The position numbers were made by a program, and so were the translations under genes. This document shows, one piece after another, positions 10,636 to 20,625 of a stretch of 64,000 bases of DNA. This stretch comes from Cunninghamia lanceolata (lineage: Eukaryota > Streptophyta > Pinopsida > Cupressales > Cupressaceae), in assembly GCA_027924645.1 (NCBI GenBank), contig BSBN01000763.1, positions 6,820,001 to 6,884,000 on the forward strand, in the 5' to 3' direction. Under the pieces are notes generated by a model, which saw only the letters and a list, made by a program, of their open reading frames with translations, ran no database searches and had not been told where the DNA came from. Position 1 is the first letter of the stretch, and every line of letters starts with the position of its first letter.

Positions 10636-10808
10636 AGAAAGGTTGAAAACCAGCAAATGGCGACCTTTCTCAAAAAAAATATAATAAAAGAAGGGTTGAA
10701 AACTAGCAAATGGCGGCATTTCTAAAAAAAAAGAGAAAGATGGAAAACCAGTAAATGATTGTCTTTCTCGCGAAGGGGATTGAAAACCAATAAATGGTAG
10801 TTCCCTTC
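10636..10808 (+). repeat. array of four bulged hairpins after gypsy pol
   Basis: Four units (10636-10670, 10689-10723, 10733-10769, 10772-10808) share one plan: a lower stem of 10-11 bp, a bulge AAAA on the 5' side, an upper 3-bp stem CCA/TGG (or a variant), and a 5-base loop ending AAA. Lower stems differ in sequence yet still pair: AGAAAGGTTG with CGACCTTTCT in unit 1, GAGAAAGATGG with TTGTCTTTCTC in unit 3, GAAGGGGATTG with TAGTTCCCTTC in unit 4 (all counting G-U). Unit 2 has one mismatch. This starts 30 bases after the pol stop. Function unknown; the paired changes point to a structure used as RNA. Confidence 0.85.
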
Positions 10809-11639
10809 TTCTTGTAGGATTTTAGTAGATGATCTTCAGAGCTAACCAGGCACCCAGGAGCCACTAAACACATCTCCAGAGTAGTCTAGGAGCACCTCCG
10901 GTGCTTCACCAATAATGGAGCCATCTCAAAGAATAAAGGGAGGGCGGACCCATCTCTCCAGGCATCAAAGTGGGGACACCACATGATGAGGTCAACATGA
11001 CTCATCCTCCACTTTTGAAAAGTGAAAGCGATTCAAGGTCAGCATGCCACATCATTTACAATCAAAAAGGAAGTTGCTGCTACTTACGCGCGTCATCCCG
11101 GCTACTCCTCCTGACATCACCTGATAACACATCATTTCCAAATCCACTCATGAGTAAATATTTTAGACGACGTGACACTGAAGACACTGACTCCATTCCA
11201 AGCAACGTGGGGGCTGCACACATGCCAAGTCACACCACACCTCATCAAATTCGTGGCATAGCAGCCATGTACATCAGGCCATCATCATGAAAAGTGATCC
11301 AGGTAATTCGTTCAAGTTAATTAATTAGTACTTGTCCTGTCATTTCTATTTTTAGGTGCAGTTACTTTGACACGTACCCCTGCCATTATTTCCCTTTTCG
11401 ACCTATGCATGTTGCCTTAATTGCCACACCATCAACCTCACTCTGGAGTGTCATGTCATTCCATGTGATTATGACTGAGTCATTAATTCAAATTAATTGA
11501 AGTCAATTAACCTTCTCGTAATCCAAGCAATTGCAATTAACGGATATCAAGCCCCAGTTTCAGAATTTGCAGAGCTTTCCAAACCTCAAAGGTAATCTTT
11601 AAGGTTTTACAACCACAGTCTTCCAAAAAAGTAGAGGAA
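10809..11639 (+). other. gypsy spacer after the hairpin array
   Basis: Non-coding within the element. It carries scattered TCCGGTG/TCCAGAG motifs near 10870-10930 like those of the LTR. A short open stretch at 10970-11290 shows no domain and I do not call it a gene. The DNA probably leads to the extra frame that becomes readable from about 11640. Confidence 0.5.
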
Positions 11640-12661
11640 AAGAGCAAAGGCAAATAACTACAAAGAAGGCCAAGGGAAGGTTCATTCATAGGGATGAAAT
11701 AATATAGGAAGATGGGAGTGAAAAAGAAATCATAACCTGAAAATGCAACAGGACTGCTACAAGACCAAGCTACAGCAGATATCTTAAGGAACGTTGGGTG
11801 GTTGGAATTTTTAGAGAATAACCAACTTCTGCCCCTGCTACTGACAAGAAAAATAAAGGGAAAGAAGTTTTGGGAGAAGCCTCAGCTGCCACAGAATAGC
11901 TGGAAGAACCTATTATAGAGCAACACGTCCATATGACTCACTCAGCAAAATGAAAGATAACCTTAGTTGAGGATTCTACTCCAACCAAGCAAATGAGGGG
12001 AGCTATCATCATGGAAGAGGAAATAACACCGGTCTACCCAGACTTCTGGCCATAAAAGGCATAGGAAAGAAATAGGGTGGAAAGAGAAAACAAAAAGGAC
12101 TCCATGAAAACCTAAGTCAAGCAAGCATCGTAGGGCTGAGGAAGAATATGATGAGTCAAATGAAGTCCCTCTAGTTAGAAGAAGAATACAAAGAAGAGTA
12201 GTTGAGGAACTACTCTAGAGTCACCTGCTCATCCAAGGTCTCAGACTCCAGAACCATAACACACTCAAGCTTCGAAGACAGCAGAGAAAGAAACCCTCAC
12301 CATTCCTTAAGATTTTGAGGGTAGTGAACCAACTCCGGAGACACAAGCTCCACCAGTTCTTTGGAGAAGCAAAAGGAAGAGACAGCCTACTTAGGCTAAA
12401 TAGGACATTGCTCTCTTAGCTGAGGTCCTCATGGGTTTCAGAACTACTATGGAGAAAGTTAGACCTTCATCAGCCCCAACATTTGTAGAAGTAAGCCAAA
12501 AGGAAGCTCAGGAAAAGGAGACCTCAGGGGATGATGAGGATCAATAGAGGGAAGTAGCTAACAATGTGAGGTAGGAAGACATAGAAGCCCCTAATGCAGA
12601 AGGAATAGAAGGGGGAGAAATAGACAATTACTCTCACCCCTCTGATCAAGAGGATGTAGAG
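11640..12661 (+). pseudogene. gypsy extra ORF, N-terminal half (interrupted)
   Basis: A degenerate, strongly charged frame. Readable pieces include TPETQAPPVLWRSKRKRQPT and an acidic stretch EGGEIDNYSHPSDQEDVE that ends exactly at the copia insertion. After the copia element and its target copy the same codon phase resumes at 17730. Stops are frequent and often fit changed Gln or Trp codons. I do not recognise a domain, signal peptide or membrane segment, so I do not call it env; many Tat-type elements carry an extra frame in this place. Confidence 0.55.
12657..12661. repeat. target-site duplication TAGAG of the copia element, left copy
   Basis: TAGAG precedes the copia LTR start TGTTGG and recurs at 17725-17729 just after the LTR end AACA. 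This dates the copia insertion after that of the gypsy element it interrupts. Confidence 0.92.
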
Positions 12662-13121
12662 TGTTGGTATGTAGCAATTGATCATGCAAGTACTGTACAC
12701 TCGTAATCGAGAAGCAGGGGTTTCAGGGCGCAGCCCCCGAAAAAAAAAATTTCCCTCTTTTTGTCCATTTAGAGTCAGTTGTTAATTTTTTGTTAACTGA
12801 CAAAAGAAAAATGACATTGTAAAACCCTAATTCTAGAAGCTTCCAAAAGGCTTGTTATAAGTGGTTGGGATGTATGTTGCGGGTGGGATTTCGATATTGT
12901 ATTGTAGCATTTGTAGCGGTATTGAGTTGCAAGGATTCCTAGTTATAATCGGTTTGATTTACTAGATAATAATATTGGACTCTCTGTTGGTGGATGTATC
13001 CCGAGTTTGGGTGAACCACATTAAAACTTGTCTCTCGCTGCTATTATTTCTGTGTATTTTCATTCCTATGTTTAATCTTTATTTGCATGTAATTGATATC
13101 TTCTGCATGCAATTCCTAACA
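12662..13121 (+). repeat. 5' LTR of the copia element
   Basis: 460 bases, from TGTTGGTATG to AATTCCTAACA. Compared with the 3' LTR it has an extra GC-rich stretch near 12710-12745. By rough hand count about 9 percent of the aligned bases differ, mostly C/T and A/G. Confidence 0.93.
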
Positions 13122-13123
13122 AG

Positions 13124-13134
13124 TGGTATCAGAG
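13124..13134 (+). promoter_or_regulatory. primer binding site, initiator tRNA-Met
   Basis: TGGTATCAGAG starts 2 bases after the LTR end. It is the standard copia primer site, complementary to the 3' end of initiator tRNA-Met. Confidence 0.92.
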
Positions 13135-13205
13135 TGGGTTGTGTTCGATTATCATCTGCAGGAAGGTCTCACGATTGAGTGAGAGTCTCACGGTTAGTGG
13201 GAGCA

Positions 13206-14012
13206 ATGGCGGATGAGGGTAAATTGAAGGTAGATAAATTTAATGGGCAGAACTATCAGTTATGGAAGATGCAGATGGAGGATTATCTCTATCAGAAGGA
13301 TTTATGGAGGTCGTTAGAAGGAATAGCCAAGAAACTGACAACAATGACTGATGAGGATTAGAATCTTCTGGACAGAAAGGCACTGGGAACCATTCGGTTG
13401 TGCCTGGAACCATCTGTGGCGTTCAATATAACAGAAGCAAAGACAATAGATGAATTGATGAAAGCTTTGGCTAAATTGTATGAAAAACCCTCAGCCTCGA
13501 ATAAGGTATTTCTCATGAAGCATTTGTTTAATCTGAAAATGATTGAAGGTGGATCTGTGACAAATCATTTAAGTGAGTTTAATACGATTACCAGTCAGTT
13601 AACTTCTGTAAAAGTGAAATTTGATGAAGAGGTGAGGGCTCTCTTGGTTTTATGTTCTTTGCCAGAAAGCTGGAATAGCTTGGTAATGGCTATAAGTAAC
13701 TCTATCTCTAGTTCAAATACTTTGAAATTTGATGATGTTGTTGGTGTTATCCTTAGTGAGGAAATGCGATGGAAAAGCTCGGGAGGGTCCACATCAGGTA
13801 GTGTTCTGAATGCAAAAAGCAGGGGCAGATCAAAGGAGAGAGGAAAAGGTTCTGGAGGTCATGGGAAGTCATGAGGAAAATCAAAGGACAAGAGGTCCCA
13901 ATCCAAAGGACAGAAGGATTGCTGGTACTGTGGGAAACTAGGTCATTTGAAGAAAGATTGTTAGTCTTAGAAGAATAAAGGAGACAAACAAGAAGGCAAT
14001 AAGGAGGCAAAT
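13206..14012 (+). pseudogene. copia gag with zinc knuckle
   Basis: ATG at 13206 begins MADEGKLKVDKFNGQNYQLW, the usual copia gag start. A single frame continues through [40 protein letters not shown] to a basic Ser/Gly/Lys-rich tail and a normal zinc knuckle CWYCGKLGHLKKDC at about 13919-13961. In-frame stops: 13359 TAG (a Trp is usual there), 13872 TGA, 13962 TAG and 13968 TAG. The product would form the particle and bind the RNA. Confidence 0.9.
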
Positions 14013-14498
14013 GTGGTAAGTAATAAATCTGAAGATGATGCTTTGATTCTTTCCCTAGATAATGCCGATGATTCATGGGTTTTAGATTTAGGGGCCTCAT
14101 TTCATGCTACGCCCCATAGAAGTTATTTTCTTGATTATGTCCAAGGGGATTTTGGGCTGGTTTATTTGGGAGATAACAAACCTTGTCAGATTGTTGGAAA
14201 GGGAAGAATCAATATTAAGTTCCAGAATGGGAATCATTGGGTACTACAAGAGGTAAGACATGTTCCAAGGCTGAGTAGGAATTTAATTTTAGTAGGGCAG
14301 CTAGCTGATGAAGGTTGCATAGTTACTTTTAGTGATAAAAATTGGAAGGTTTCAAGAGGTGCCTTAAAAGTAGCAAAAGGTGTGAAAGTAGGCACCTTAT
14401 TTTTGTACAGGTCATACTGTTCCTTCTACTTTAGTTGTTGTAGAGAAAAAACAAACATGTTCAGGAATAGTTGCTACGGGTTCATAGGAAGAGACTGA
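14013..14498 (+). pseudogene. copia aspartic protease
   Basis: Same frame as gag. WVLDLGASFHATPHRSYF carries the catalytic Asp; the family usually has DSGAS, and Ser to Leu here fits one C-to-T change. The following LGDNKPCQIVGKG and VRHVPRLSRNLILVGQL are typical of copia proteases. The frame ends at 14496-14498, after which the pre-integrase region lies in another frame. Confidence 0.88.
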
Positions 14499-14517
14499 AA
14501 CAGTTGCTGCAGGTTTT

Positions 14518-15403
14518 GAGACAACACTGTGGCATAATAGACTTGGGCATATGAGTGAAAAGGGTATGAAGGTACTTCATTCTAAGAAAGTTTTACCAGG
14601 TCTGAAATGTATTAATATGGATTTCTGTGAAAGTTGTGTATGGAAAACAAAAGAGAGCTAGTTTTCTCAAGGATGGGAAGCAAAAAAAAGATGAAAAGTT
14701 GGAGCTTGTGCATACAGATGTATGGGGACTAGCTCAGGTATCTTCTCTCGCTTGCTTTCGGTATTATTTTACATTCATAGATGATGTAACTAGGAAGGTT
14801 TGGATTTATTTCCTTAGGCAGAAATTTGATGTATCTGAAACATTTAAGAAATGGAGAAGCTTGGTTGAGAATGAGACGAGTAAAAGATTAAATTGTCTCA
14901 GATCTGATAATGGTGGTGAGTATTGCAGCAAAGAATTTGAGGATTATTGTTCCTTTAATGGAATTCGTAGGCAGAAAATAGTTCTAGGGACTCCACAAGA
15001 AAATGGAGTGGCTGAGTGCATGAATAGGACAATAATGGAGCGTGCAAGGAGCATGAGATTGCATGATGGGCTGCCTTTAAACATGTGGGCAGAGGCTATC
15101 AATACCATTGTATATTTAATTAATAGAGGTCCTTCAATTCCTTTAAGTTGTAGTATTCCAGAGGAAGCATGGATAGGTAAGAAGGTGAGTTATTCTTTTC
15201 TCAAAACCTTCGAATGTGAAGCATTTGCACATGTAGATTCTGAAAATAGAACCAAGCTAGATGCAAAATTAAAAAAGTGTATCTTCGTTGGATATGGCAT
15301 TAATGAATTTGGTTATAGGCTTTGGGATGTTGAAAATCTAAAAATTGTGAGAAGCATGGATGTTGTATTCAATGAGAAGGTGATGTACAAAGATCAGTTG
15401 TAG
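14518..15403 (+). pseudogene. copia integrase
   Basis: First the zinc-binding pre-integrase region TLWHNRLGHMSEKGMKVL ... FCESCVWKTK, ending in a stop and a frameshift near 14640. Then the catalytic core from 14627: LVHTDVWGL (D), CLRSDNGGEYCSKEF (D), PQENGVAECMNRT (E). All three catalytic residues are present. It continues through LPLNMWAEAINT to FVGYGINEFGYRLWD. This part has a long open frame of 258 codons. Confidence 0.92.
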
Positions 15404-16445
15404 TAACATGAGAAGAAAGAAAAGGATTATGTTGTGCTGGATGATACTCCAGATAGTGATATTCCAGCGGTTCCTCATGCTCTGCAACAGCAAGAAATAC
15501 CACAAACTCCAGTGAATGTTAAATGGTCAACAAGGCTAAGTAGACCTCCTGAAAGGTTTTCTCCCTCTTTGTATTATATTTTGTTAACAGATGTTGGTGA
15601 ACCGGAAGGGTATGATGAAGCTATGCAGGTGGATACAAAGGTTCAGTGGGAGCTTGCAATGAAAGAATAAATGGACTCCTTGCTGAAAAATCAGACTTGG
15701 GAATTATGTAAGTTGCCTGCAGGTAAAAGGGTTTTACCAAACAAATAGGTTTATAGGCTAAAAGAGGAAGATGGAGGTAAGAAAAGATTTAAAGACAAGT
15801 TAGTTGTAAAAGGATTTGCACATAAAAAGAGCATTGATTTTGATGATATTTTTCTCTAGTTGTTAAGATGACTTCTATTCGTACTATTTTAAGTTTGTGG
15901 CTACTGAAGATTTGCATTTGGAACAGTTAGATGTGACAACTACCTTTCTCCATGGCGATTTGGAGGAGGAGATATATATGGAACAACCACAAGGATTTGA
16001 GGTCAAAGGTAAGGAGAAATTAGTCTGTAGATTGAAGAAAAGTTTATATGGCCTAAAATAAGCACCTCAGCAATGGTATTTGAAATTTGATAGTTTTATG
16101 GTTGAGCAAGGCTATAGCCGGTGTAATTCTGACCATTGTGTTTATTTTAAGAGGTTGGATAATGACAGCTACATTATTTTATGTTTATATGTTGATGACA
16201 TGCTTGTAGCAGGGTCTAACCTGGATCACATAAGAGAGTTCAAACAACAGTTAGCACAATCATTTGTTATGAAGGATTTGGAGGCAGCAAAACAAATCCT
16301 TGGTATAAAAATTTGCAGAGATAGGAAGAACAGAAAATTGACTCTATCTCAGGCTGATTATGTTGAAAAGGTGTTGCAGATATTCCATATGGAGAATGCA
16401 AAATTTGTCAGCACACCTTTGCCTAGTTATTCAAAAATTGACTAA
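15404..16445 (+). pseudogene. copia reverse transcriptase
   Basis: After a linker with PRSTR-like WSTRLSRPPERFSPS, RT begins with PEGYDEAMQVDTKVQWELAM. Later: [20 protein letters not shown] (first catalytic Asp), SLYGLK-stop-APQQWY, and LCLYVDDMLVAGSN with the catalytic pair near 16190. Stops occur at 15668, near 15747 and 15857, and at 16059, with at least one frameshift near 15860-15900. The 3' part 16080-16445 is open. Confidence 0.9.
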
Positions 16446-17151
16446 GGAGATGTGTCCAAAGACACAAGAGGAGGAAGATAAAATTTCTAAGGTACCATAT
16501 GTTTTAGCTATAGGAAGCTTAATGTACACCATGGTATGCACGAGACCAGATATTGTACATGTTGTAGGAGTCGTAAGCAGGTATATGAGTAATCCCAGAT
16601 TGGAGCATTGGAATGCGATAAAATGGATTCTCAGATATTTGAGAGGTACATCCAATAAACACTTATGTTTTGGGGGCTCTAATACTGATTTAGCAGGTTA
16701 TGTAGACTCAGATTTGGCAGGGGATATTGATACCAGGTGGAGTAATACAGGTTATTTCTTTACTATAGGTGGGACAACAGTGAGTTGGATCTCATGGTTG
16801 CAAAAGGTGGTTGCTTTATCCACCACATAGGCAGAGTATGTAGCTACAATAGAGGCAAGCAAGGAGATGATATGGCTGCAATCTTTCATGGAAGAATTGG
16901 GCAAACAACAAACTAACAGTTATTTGTTTACGGACAGCCAGAGTGTCATACATCTTGCAAAGAATTATGCCTTGCATTCAAAGACCAAACACATACAGTT
17001 GAGGTATCACTTCATTCGATCGGTGTTGGATGATGGACAATTACAACTGGAAAAGATACATGCAGATGAAAATCCACTAGATATGTTTATGAAGGCAATG
17101 ACAAGGGAGAAGGTGAGCTCATCTTCATCTTTAGTTGGTCTTCAAGACTGA
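16446..17151 (+). pseudogene. copia RNase H and C-terminus of pol
   Basis: Continues from RT in another frame: IGSLMYTMVCTRPDI, WILRYLRGTSNKHLCFG, GYVDSDLAGDIDTR (Asp), a TAG at 16828 just before AEYVA (Glu), FTDSQSVIHLAKN (Asp), and HSKTKHIQLRYHFIR near the end. Stop at 17149-17151. All RNase H catalytic residues remain although the TAG separates them. Confidence 0.9.
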
Positions 17152-17227
17152 AAACAATAAAATCAGAATAACAAAGTCCAGGGTGCTTATTTCCAGTGGG
17201 AGTTGCACGTGCAGCGATGTCGCCCAG

Positions 17228-17292
17228 GATCAGTCTCCAAGTGGGAGATTGTTTGGTGTGGAGCCTGATCAGTCTCCAAGTGGGAGATTGTT
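17228..17292 (+). repeat. duplicated copia polypurine tract and LTR edge
   Basis: The 26-base sequence holding AGTCTCCAAGTGGGAGATTG occurs at 17228-17253 and 17267-17292, 39 bases apart. AAGTGGGAGAT is the polypurine tract that primes plus-strand DNA. The second copy abuts the true 3' LTR at 17289. The first is followed by TGTTTGGTGTGG, resembling the LTR start TGTTGGTATGTGG, so it looks like a duplicate of the junction. Confidence 0.85.
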
Positions 17293-17724
17293 GGTATGTG
17301 GTGACTAATCATGCAAGTACTGTACACTAGTAATGTACGGGGTTCAAAAAAAATCCTTCTTTTTGCCCGTTCGGAGTCGGTTGTTAATTTTTTGTTAACC
17401 AACAAAAGAAAAAATGACATTGTAAAACCCTAATTCTATAAGCTTCCAAAAGGCTTGTTATAAGCAACCGGGATGTATGTTGCGAGTGGGATTTCGATAT
17501 TGTATTGTAGTATTTGTAGCGGTATTGAGTTGCAAGGATTGTTGGTTATAATCGGTTTCATTTACTGGATAATAATATTGGACTCTATGTTGGTGGATGT
17601 ATCATGATTTTGGGTGAACCATGTTAAAACTTGTCTCTTGTTGTTATTATTTCTGTGTATTTTCATTCCTCTGTTTAATCTTTATTTGCATTTAATTGAT
17701 ATCCTCTGCATGCAATTCCTAACA
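17289..17724 (+). repeat. 3' LTR of the copia element
   Basis: 436 bases from TGTTGGTATGTGG to AATTCCTAACA, homologous to 12662-13121, followed by target copy TAGAG at 17725-17729. Confidence 0.93.
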
Positions 17725-17729
17725 TAGAG

Positions 17730-19183
17730 GTCCCAAGAGAACAACAGCTGATGGAAGAAATTGATAACCTAAAGAGACTGTTGTGGGGGAAAAACCTAAT
17801 CATCATTGACGTCAAGAAGGTCATCAAGGAAAAAGAAACAAAATAGAAGCAGGTAATTGAGGAGCTGCAAGATGAGCTTAAAGAGAAATAGAGGATCATT
17901 CAAAAGAGAGAGGCTGAAATCAGAGAGAAGGAAGAGGAAGCAGCACAGAATATTTCTGATATTGTTAAAGCCAGAGACAATAGTCTCACATTAATTATAG
18001 CACTCATTGAAAAGACACAGAGTTAGGCTAAGCAGCTGACATGGGCCAACAAAAAGATAGATGATCAGGAAGAGGTCATTCATGAGCTGACCAATCCAGC
18101 TGCTATCATGGAGCAGGGGACTCAAACAGATGCATACCTAGGGGTGCTCCCAATAGACATCCCTAAGGCCCTATTTCACTGGGGAAGGAGATGTCAGGAA
18201 TATGAGGAATCCAAGCCAATGTTGTAGTTGCAAAGGGCAATGACTGCCATGTCACAAAAAGTACAGGCCTTAGAGGAGAAGGTCATCAAGGTGGCCACTC
18301 TCTCTACTGAGATCATATCTTGCAGACCTCCCAGTGGCAGTTATGCTCTATTTTTGCAAGAGTGAATCCTCCAGAGAAAGATATCATTGGTCTTGTCTAA
18401 TTTAACTGAGGATATACAAACAGAGGTAGACTTCGTGGAGGTATACATGAAAAGTTCTGATGAAGATAAGGACTTCCTGTGTGAACTGTATTTGCATGGT
18501 TTCTGCATCAAAGATCATACTTTCTTTATCAACCACTTTGTGGGGGAATGCCAACTCAGGGCATTCATGTCACTGATGAGAAATCATCAGATTTGGAATG
18601 AAAGGATGGAATCTTAAATAAAGAAAGATGCAGAAACAAGCCTCTTCCTCAGGAGGGAATGCCCAAACCCCATGGGTTTTGAGATTCATTTCAGGGTAAA
18701 AATTTACTCCCCAGAAGGTAGAACAAAGATTTTGCCTCTATATTAGAAACACCTACAGGAGTGTGTTATTGATTTTGGTCTCCTCATACACAACTCATCC
18801 AATCAGATGCTCCCAATAGCAAAGAAAAGGTGGAATACTCTAACTATGGAGCAAAAGATGAAAGAAGTAGTGTCCCCTGCCAACCTCCAGTTATTTAGGA
18901 GGAAATCCAGAGCAGTGTCCAAACTAATGGACAAATACAAACAAGATTGGATAGGTGGCCGTTTCAGACCTCCTCATTATTGAGCCACTGCCCATATGGG
19001 TGGAACAGATGGAAGATGCCAGATTTCAAGAATGGTTGAGGTAGGTTGAGCAGTTCAGGGGGAATAGCATCACAAACCACACTACTTGGTCCACATATGA
19101 AAAAGAGTTCAATTTGACTAATAGAATATTCCATCTCAACAAGTCCAGGTTGTGAAGTGCAGGAGGACTTGCTAACCTTCAAG
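17730..19183 (+). pseudogene. gypsy extra ORF, C-terminal half (coiled coil)
   Basis: The codon phase continues that of 12661. The first 130 or so codons are rich in E, K, Q, L with heptad-like spacing (EQQLMEEIDNLKRLL, VIEELQDELKEK, IQKREAEIREKEEEAA), a predicted coiled coil. Then a more globular part follows: LPIDIPKALFHWGRR, VDFVEVYMKSSDEDKDFLCE (open from 18387), LYLHGFCIKDHTFFINHF. Most stops are TAG or TAA where Gln would suit. From about 18960 on the frame is poor. Function not recognised; it is the last gene of the element, before the polypurine tract. Confidence 0.6.
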
Positions 19184-19194
19184 TTTAAGGGGAA
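19184..19194 (+). promoter_or_regulatory. polypurine tract of the gypsy element
   Basis: TTTAAGGGGAA stands directly before the 3' LTR start TGATGAGTG. The purine run AAGGGGAA is the expected primer site for plus-strand DNA. Confidence 0.8.
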
Positions 19195-20620
19195 TGATGA
19201 GTGTCAGGTAGCACCCAGAACAATACACATTTTTACCTTTCTTTTCCACCCCTTTTATTCTGTTGTCCTGGTAATTACACCATAATAGACTGATAAGATT
19301 TGTTTTAATTACATTAATGAGAGATGAATTGCCAAAGGTTATGATTTTTGATTGAAGGACTAATATGCAACAAACTAATGAAAATGTGCAGAAAAGTCTC
19401 TCTTTTTGCGTCTACAGGTGCAGTTGTTCAGGCAAAGGCAATTTTGAGCATCTCTAGAGATGGTCCTAATAATCTCTGGAGCTGACATGAAGGATACTAC
19501 ACCAAACTCCAATGTTTTCCCAATGTGTTGGAGGCATTTTGAAGCAAGGGAGCCAAAGGCGGATCATCTCTAGAGCCATACAGGAGTCATGGGTGCATCT
19601 CTGGAGCTCCTGGCGACAGTACACGTCTCTGGAGCCTCTTGGTGATAGCACACATCTCTGGAGCCTCCTAGCGACATTGCAAAGTCTTCAGCGTTGCTAT
19701 CAGTCTACACCTATAGAGGCAACTGCAGTGCTCTGGAGGTTACTCAGCCAGCACCAGAATGATCGGGCGAAGACTCTAGTTGGCTGCTAGGGATCTAATT
19801 TCTATTTTATTAATTTTGCATGAGTTCTTAAAGACTTATTAATACCTACATTTCAGGGCCTCGCTGCCTAGTTGTTATTTAAGTTAAGACTCTAGATTTA
19901 GTGGGACTGTTGTACCACTAAAACCTATTTTAGTTTGCATAATTTTACTCTACAGTTAAACAATTGTTAAAATAAGAGATTGATAATATCTCATAGATAA
20001 ACTAATAGTTAGAACAGATAGATATCTCATCGCTTATTTGATATATGTTAAGGTAGAAGCAGCAGAGAGAGACAGATTATTGCTATTAGATTATTGTAAT
20101 CTTCATTTTTCTAGATTAGACATACTTTTTGAATACAAGCATACTGATGGAATTAGACTGAAGAAAGACTGTGTTATTGTATTTTTGTACTGATTTTTTG
20201 CTTTAGTCTTCAGTCCTGAGGGCGAGGAGCAAGGGCCCACTCCTGCCATCAAGACAGGAGGCTAGTATTTATTTGTTTCATTGTCTTGTTTCAGATTCTA
20301 TTTGGAAGATAGTTTCTTACTTTCACAAAGATAGATTTATTTTTGTTTAATCGTTGTTTCCAGTAAATGCATATTTTTAGTTGTGTGGATTAGAGTAGGT
20401 CAATTTCAGCAATTTCTTGTTTCAGCATTGTTTTAGTATTTTTAGAATTTCCTTTCACAGCAAACAAATTAGCAGTATTAATCTTTGAAGAAGATAGATC
20501 AGTAGAAGTAGCCCTATGACTGGTAACTATGGAACCCCTTATTACAAATAGCCTAGGACGTAGCCCTGGATTTGACACATGAAAACATGATTAAATGTCA
20601 AGGACCAATGACCCTTGTCA
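19195..20620 (+). repeat. 3' LTR of the gypsy element
   Basis: 1426 bases, from TGATGAGTGTC to CCCTTGTCA. It is about 27 bases longer than the 5' LTR because a 28-29-base unit around 19603-19690 is present three times instead of two. All four CCGG sites of the 5' LTR are changed here, for example to CTGG, CTAG, TCAG or TATAG. Followed by CTACA at 20621-20625. Confidence 0.9.
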
Positions 20621-20625
20621 CTACA

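Larger units (their letters stand above)
12662..17724 (+). mobile_element. Ty1/copia LTR retrotransposon nested in the gypsy element
   Basis: 5063 bases: 5' LTR, initiator-tRNA-Met primer site, one gag-pol region in the order gag, protease, integrase, RT, RNase H (the copia order), duplicated polypurine tract, 3' LTR. Same strand as the host element. Several nonsense changes and two or more frameshifts make it non-autonomous. Motifs such as FNGQNYQLWK, LYVDDMLVAGSN and SKTKHIQLRYHFIR are those of the TNT1-like copia elements of plants. Confidence 0.95.
3306..20620 (+). mobile_element. Ty3/gypsy LTR retrotransposon, Athila/Tat type, with nested copia
   Basis: About 17.3 kb in all, or 12.2 kb without the nested copia element and its extra 5-base target copy. 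Order: 5' LTR, tRNA-Asp-type primer site, gag, protease, RT, RNase H, integrase, hairpin array, extra coiled-coil frame, polypurine tract, 3' LTR, with TSD CTACA. Lineage evidence: the primer site, the IPLLQAI region before a DLGAS protease, the ILGRPWLATA motif, and a long region after integrase. Every gene has in-frame stops and some frameshifts, so the copy cannot make its own proteins. The LTRs differ by several percent (rough hand count of about 7 percent over the first 300 bases), so the insertion is old. Confidence 0.92.
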
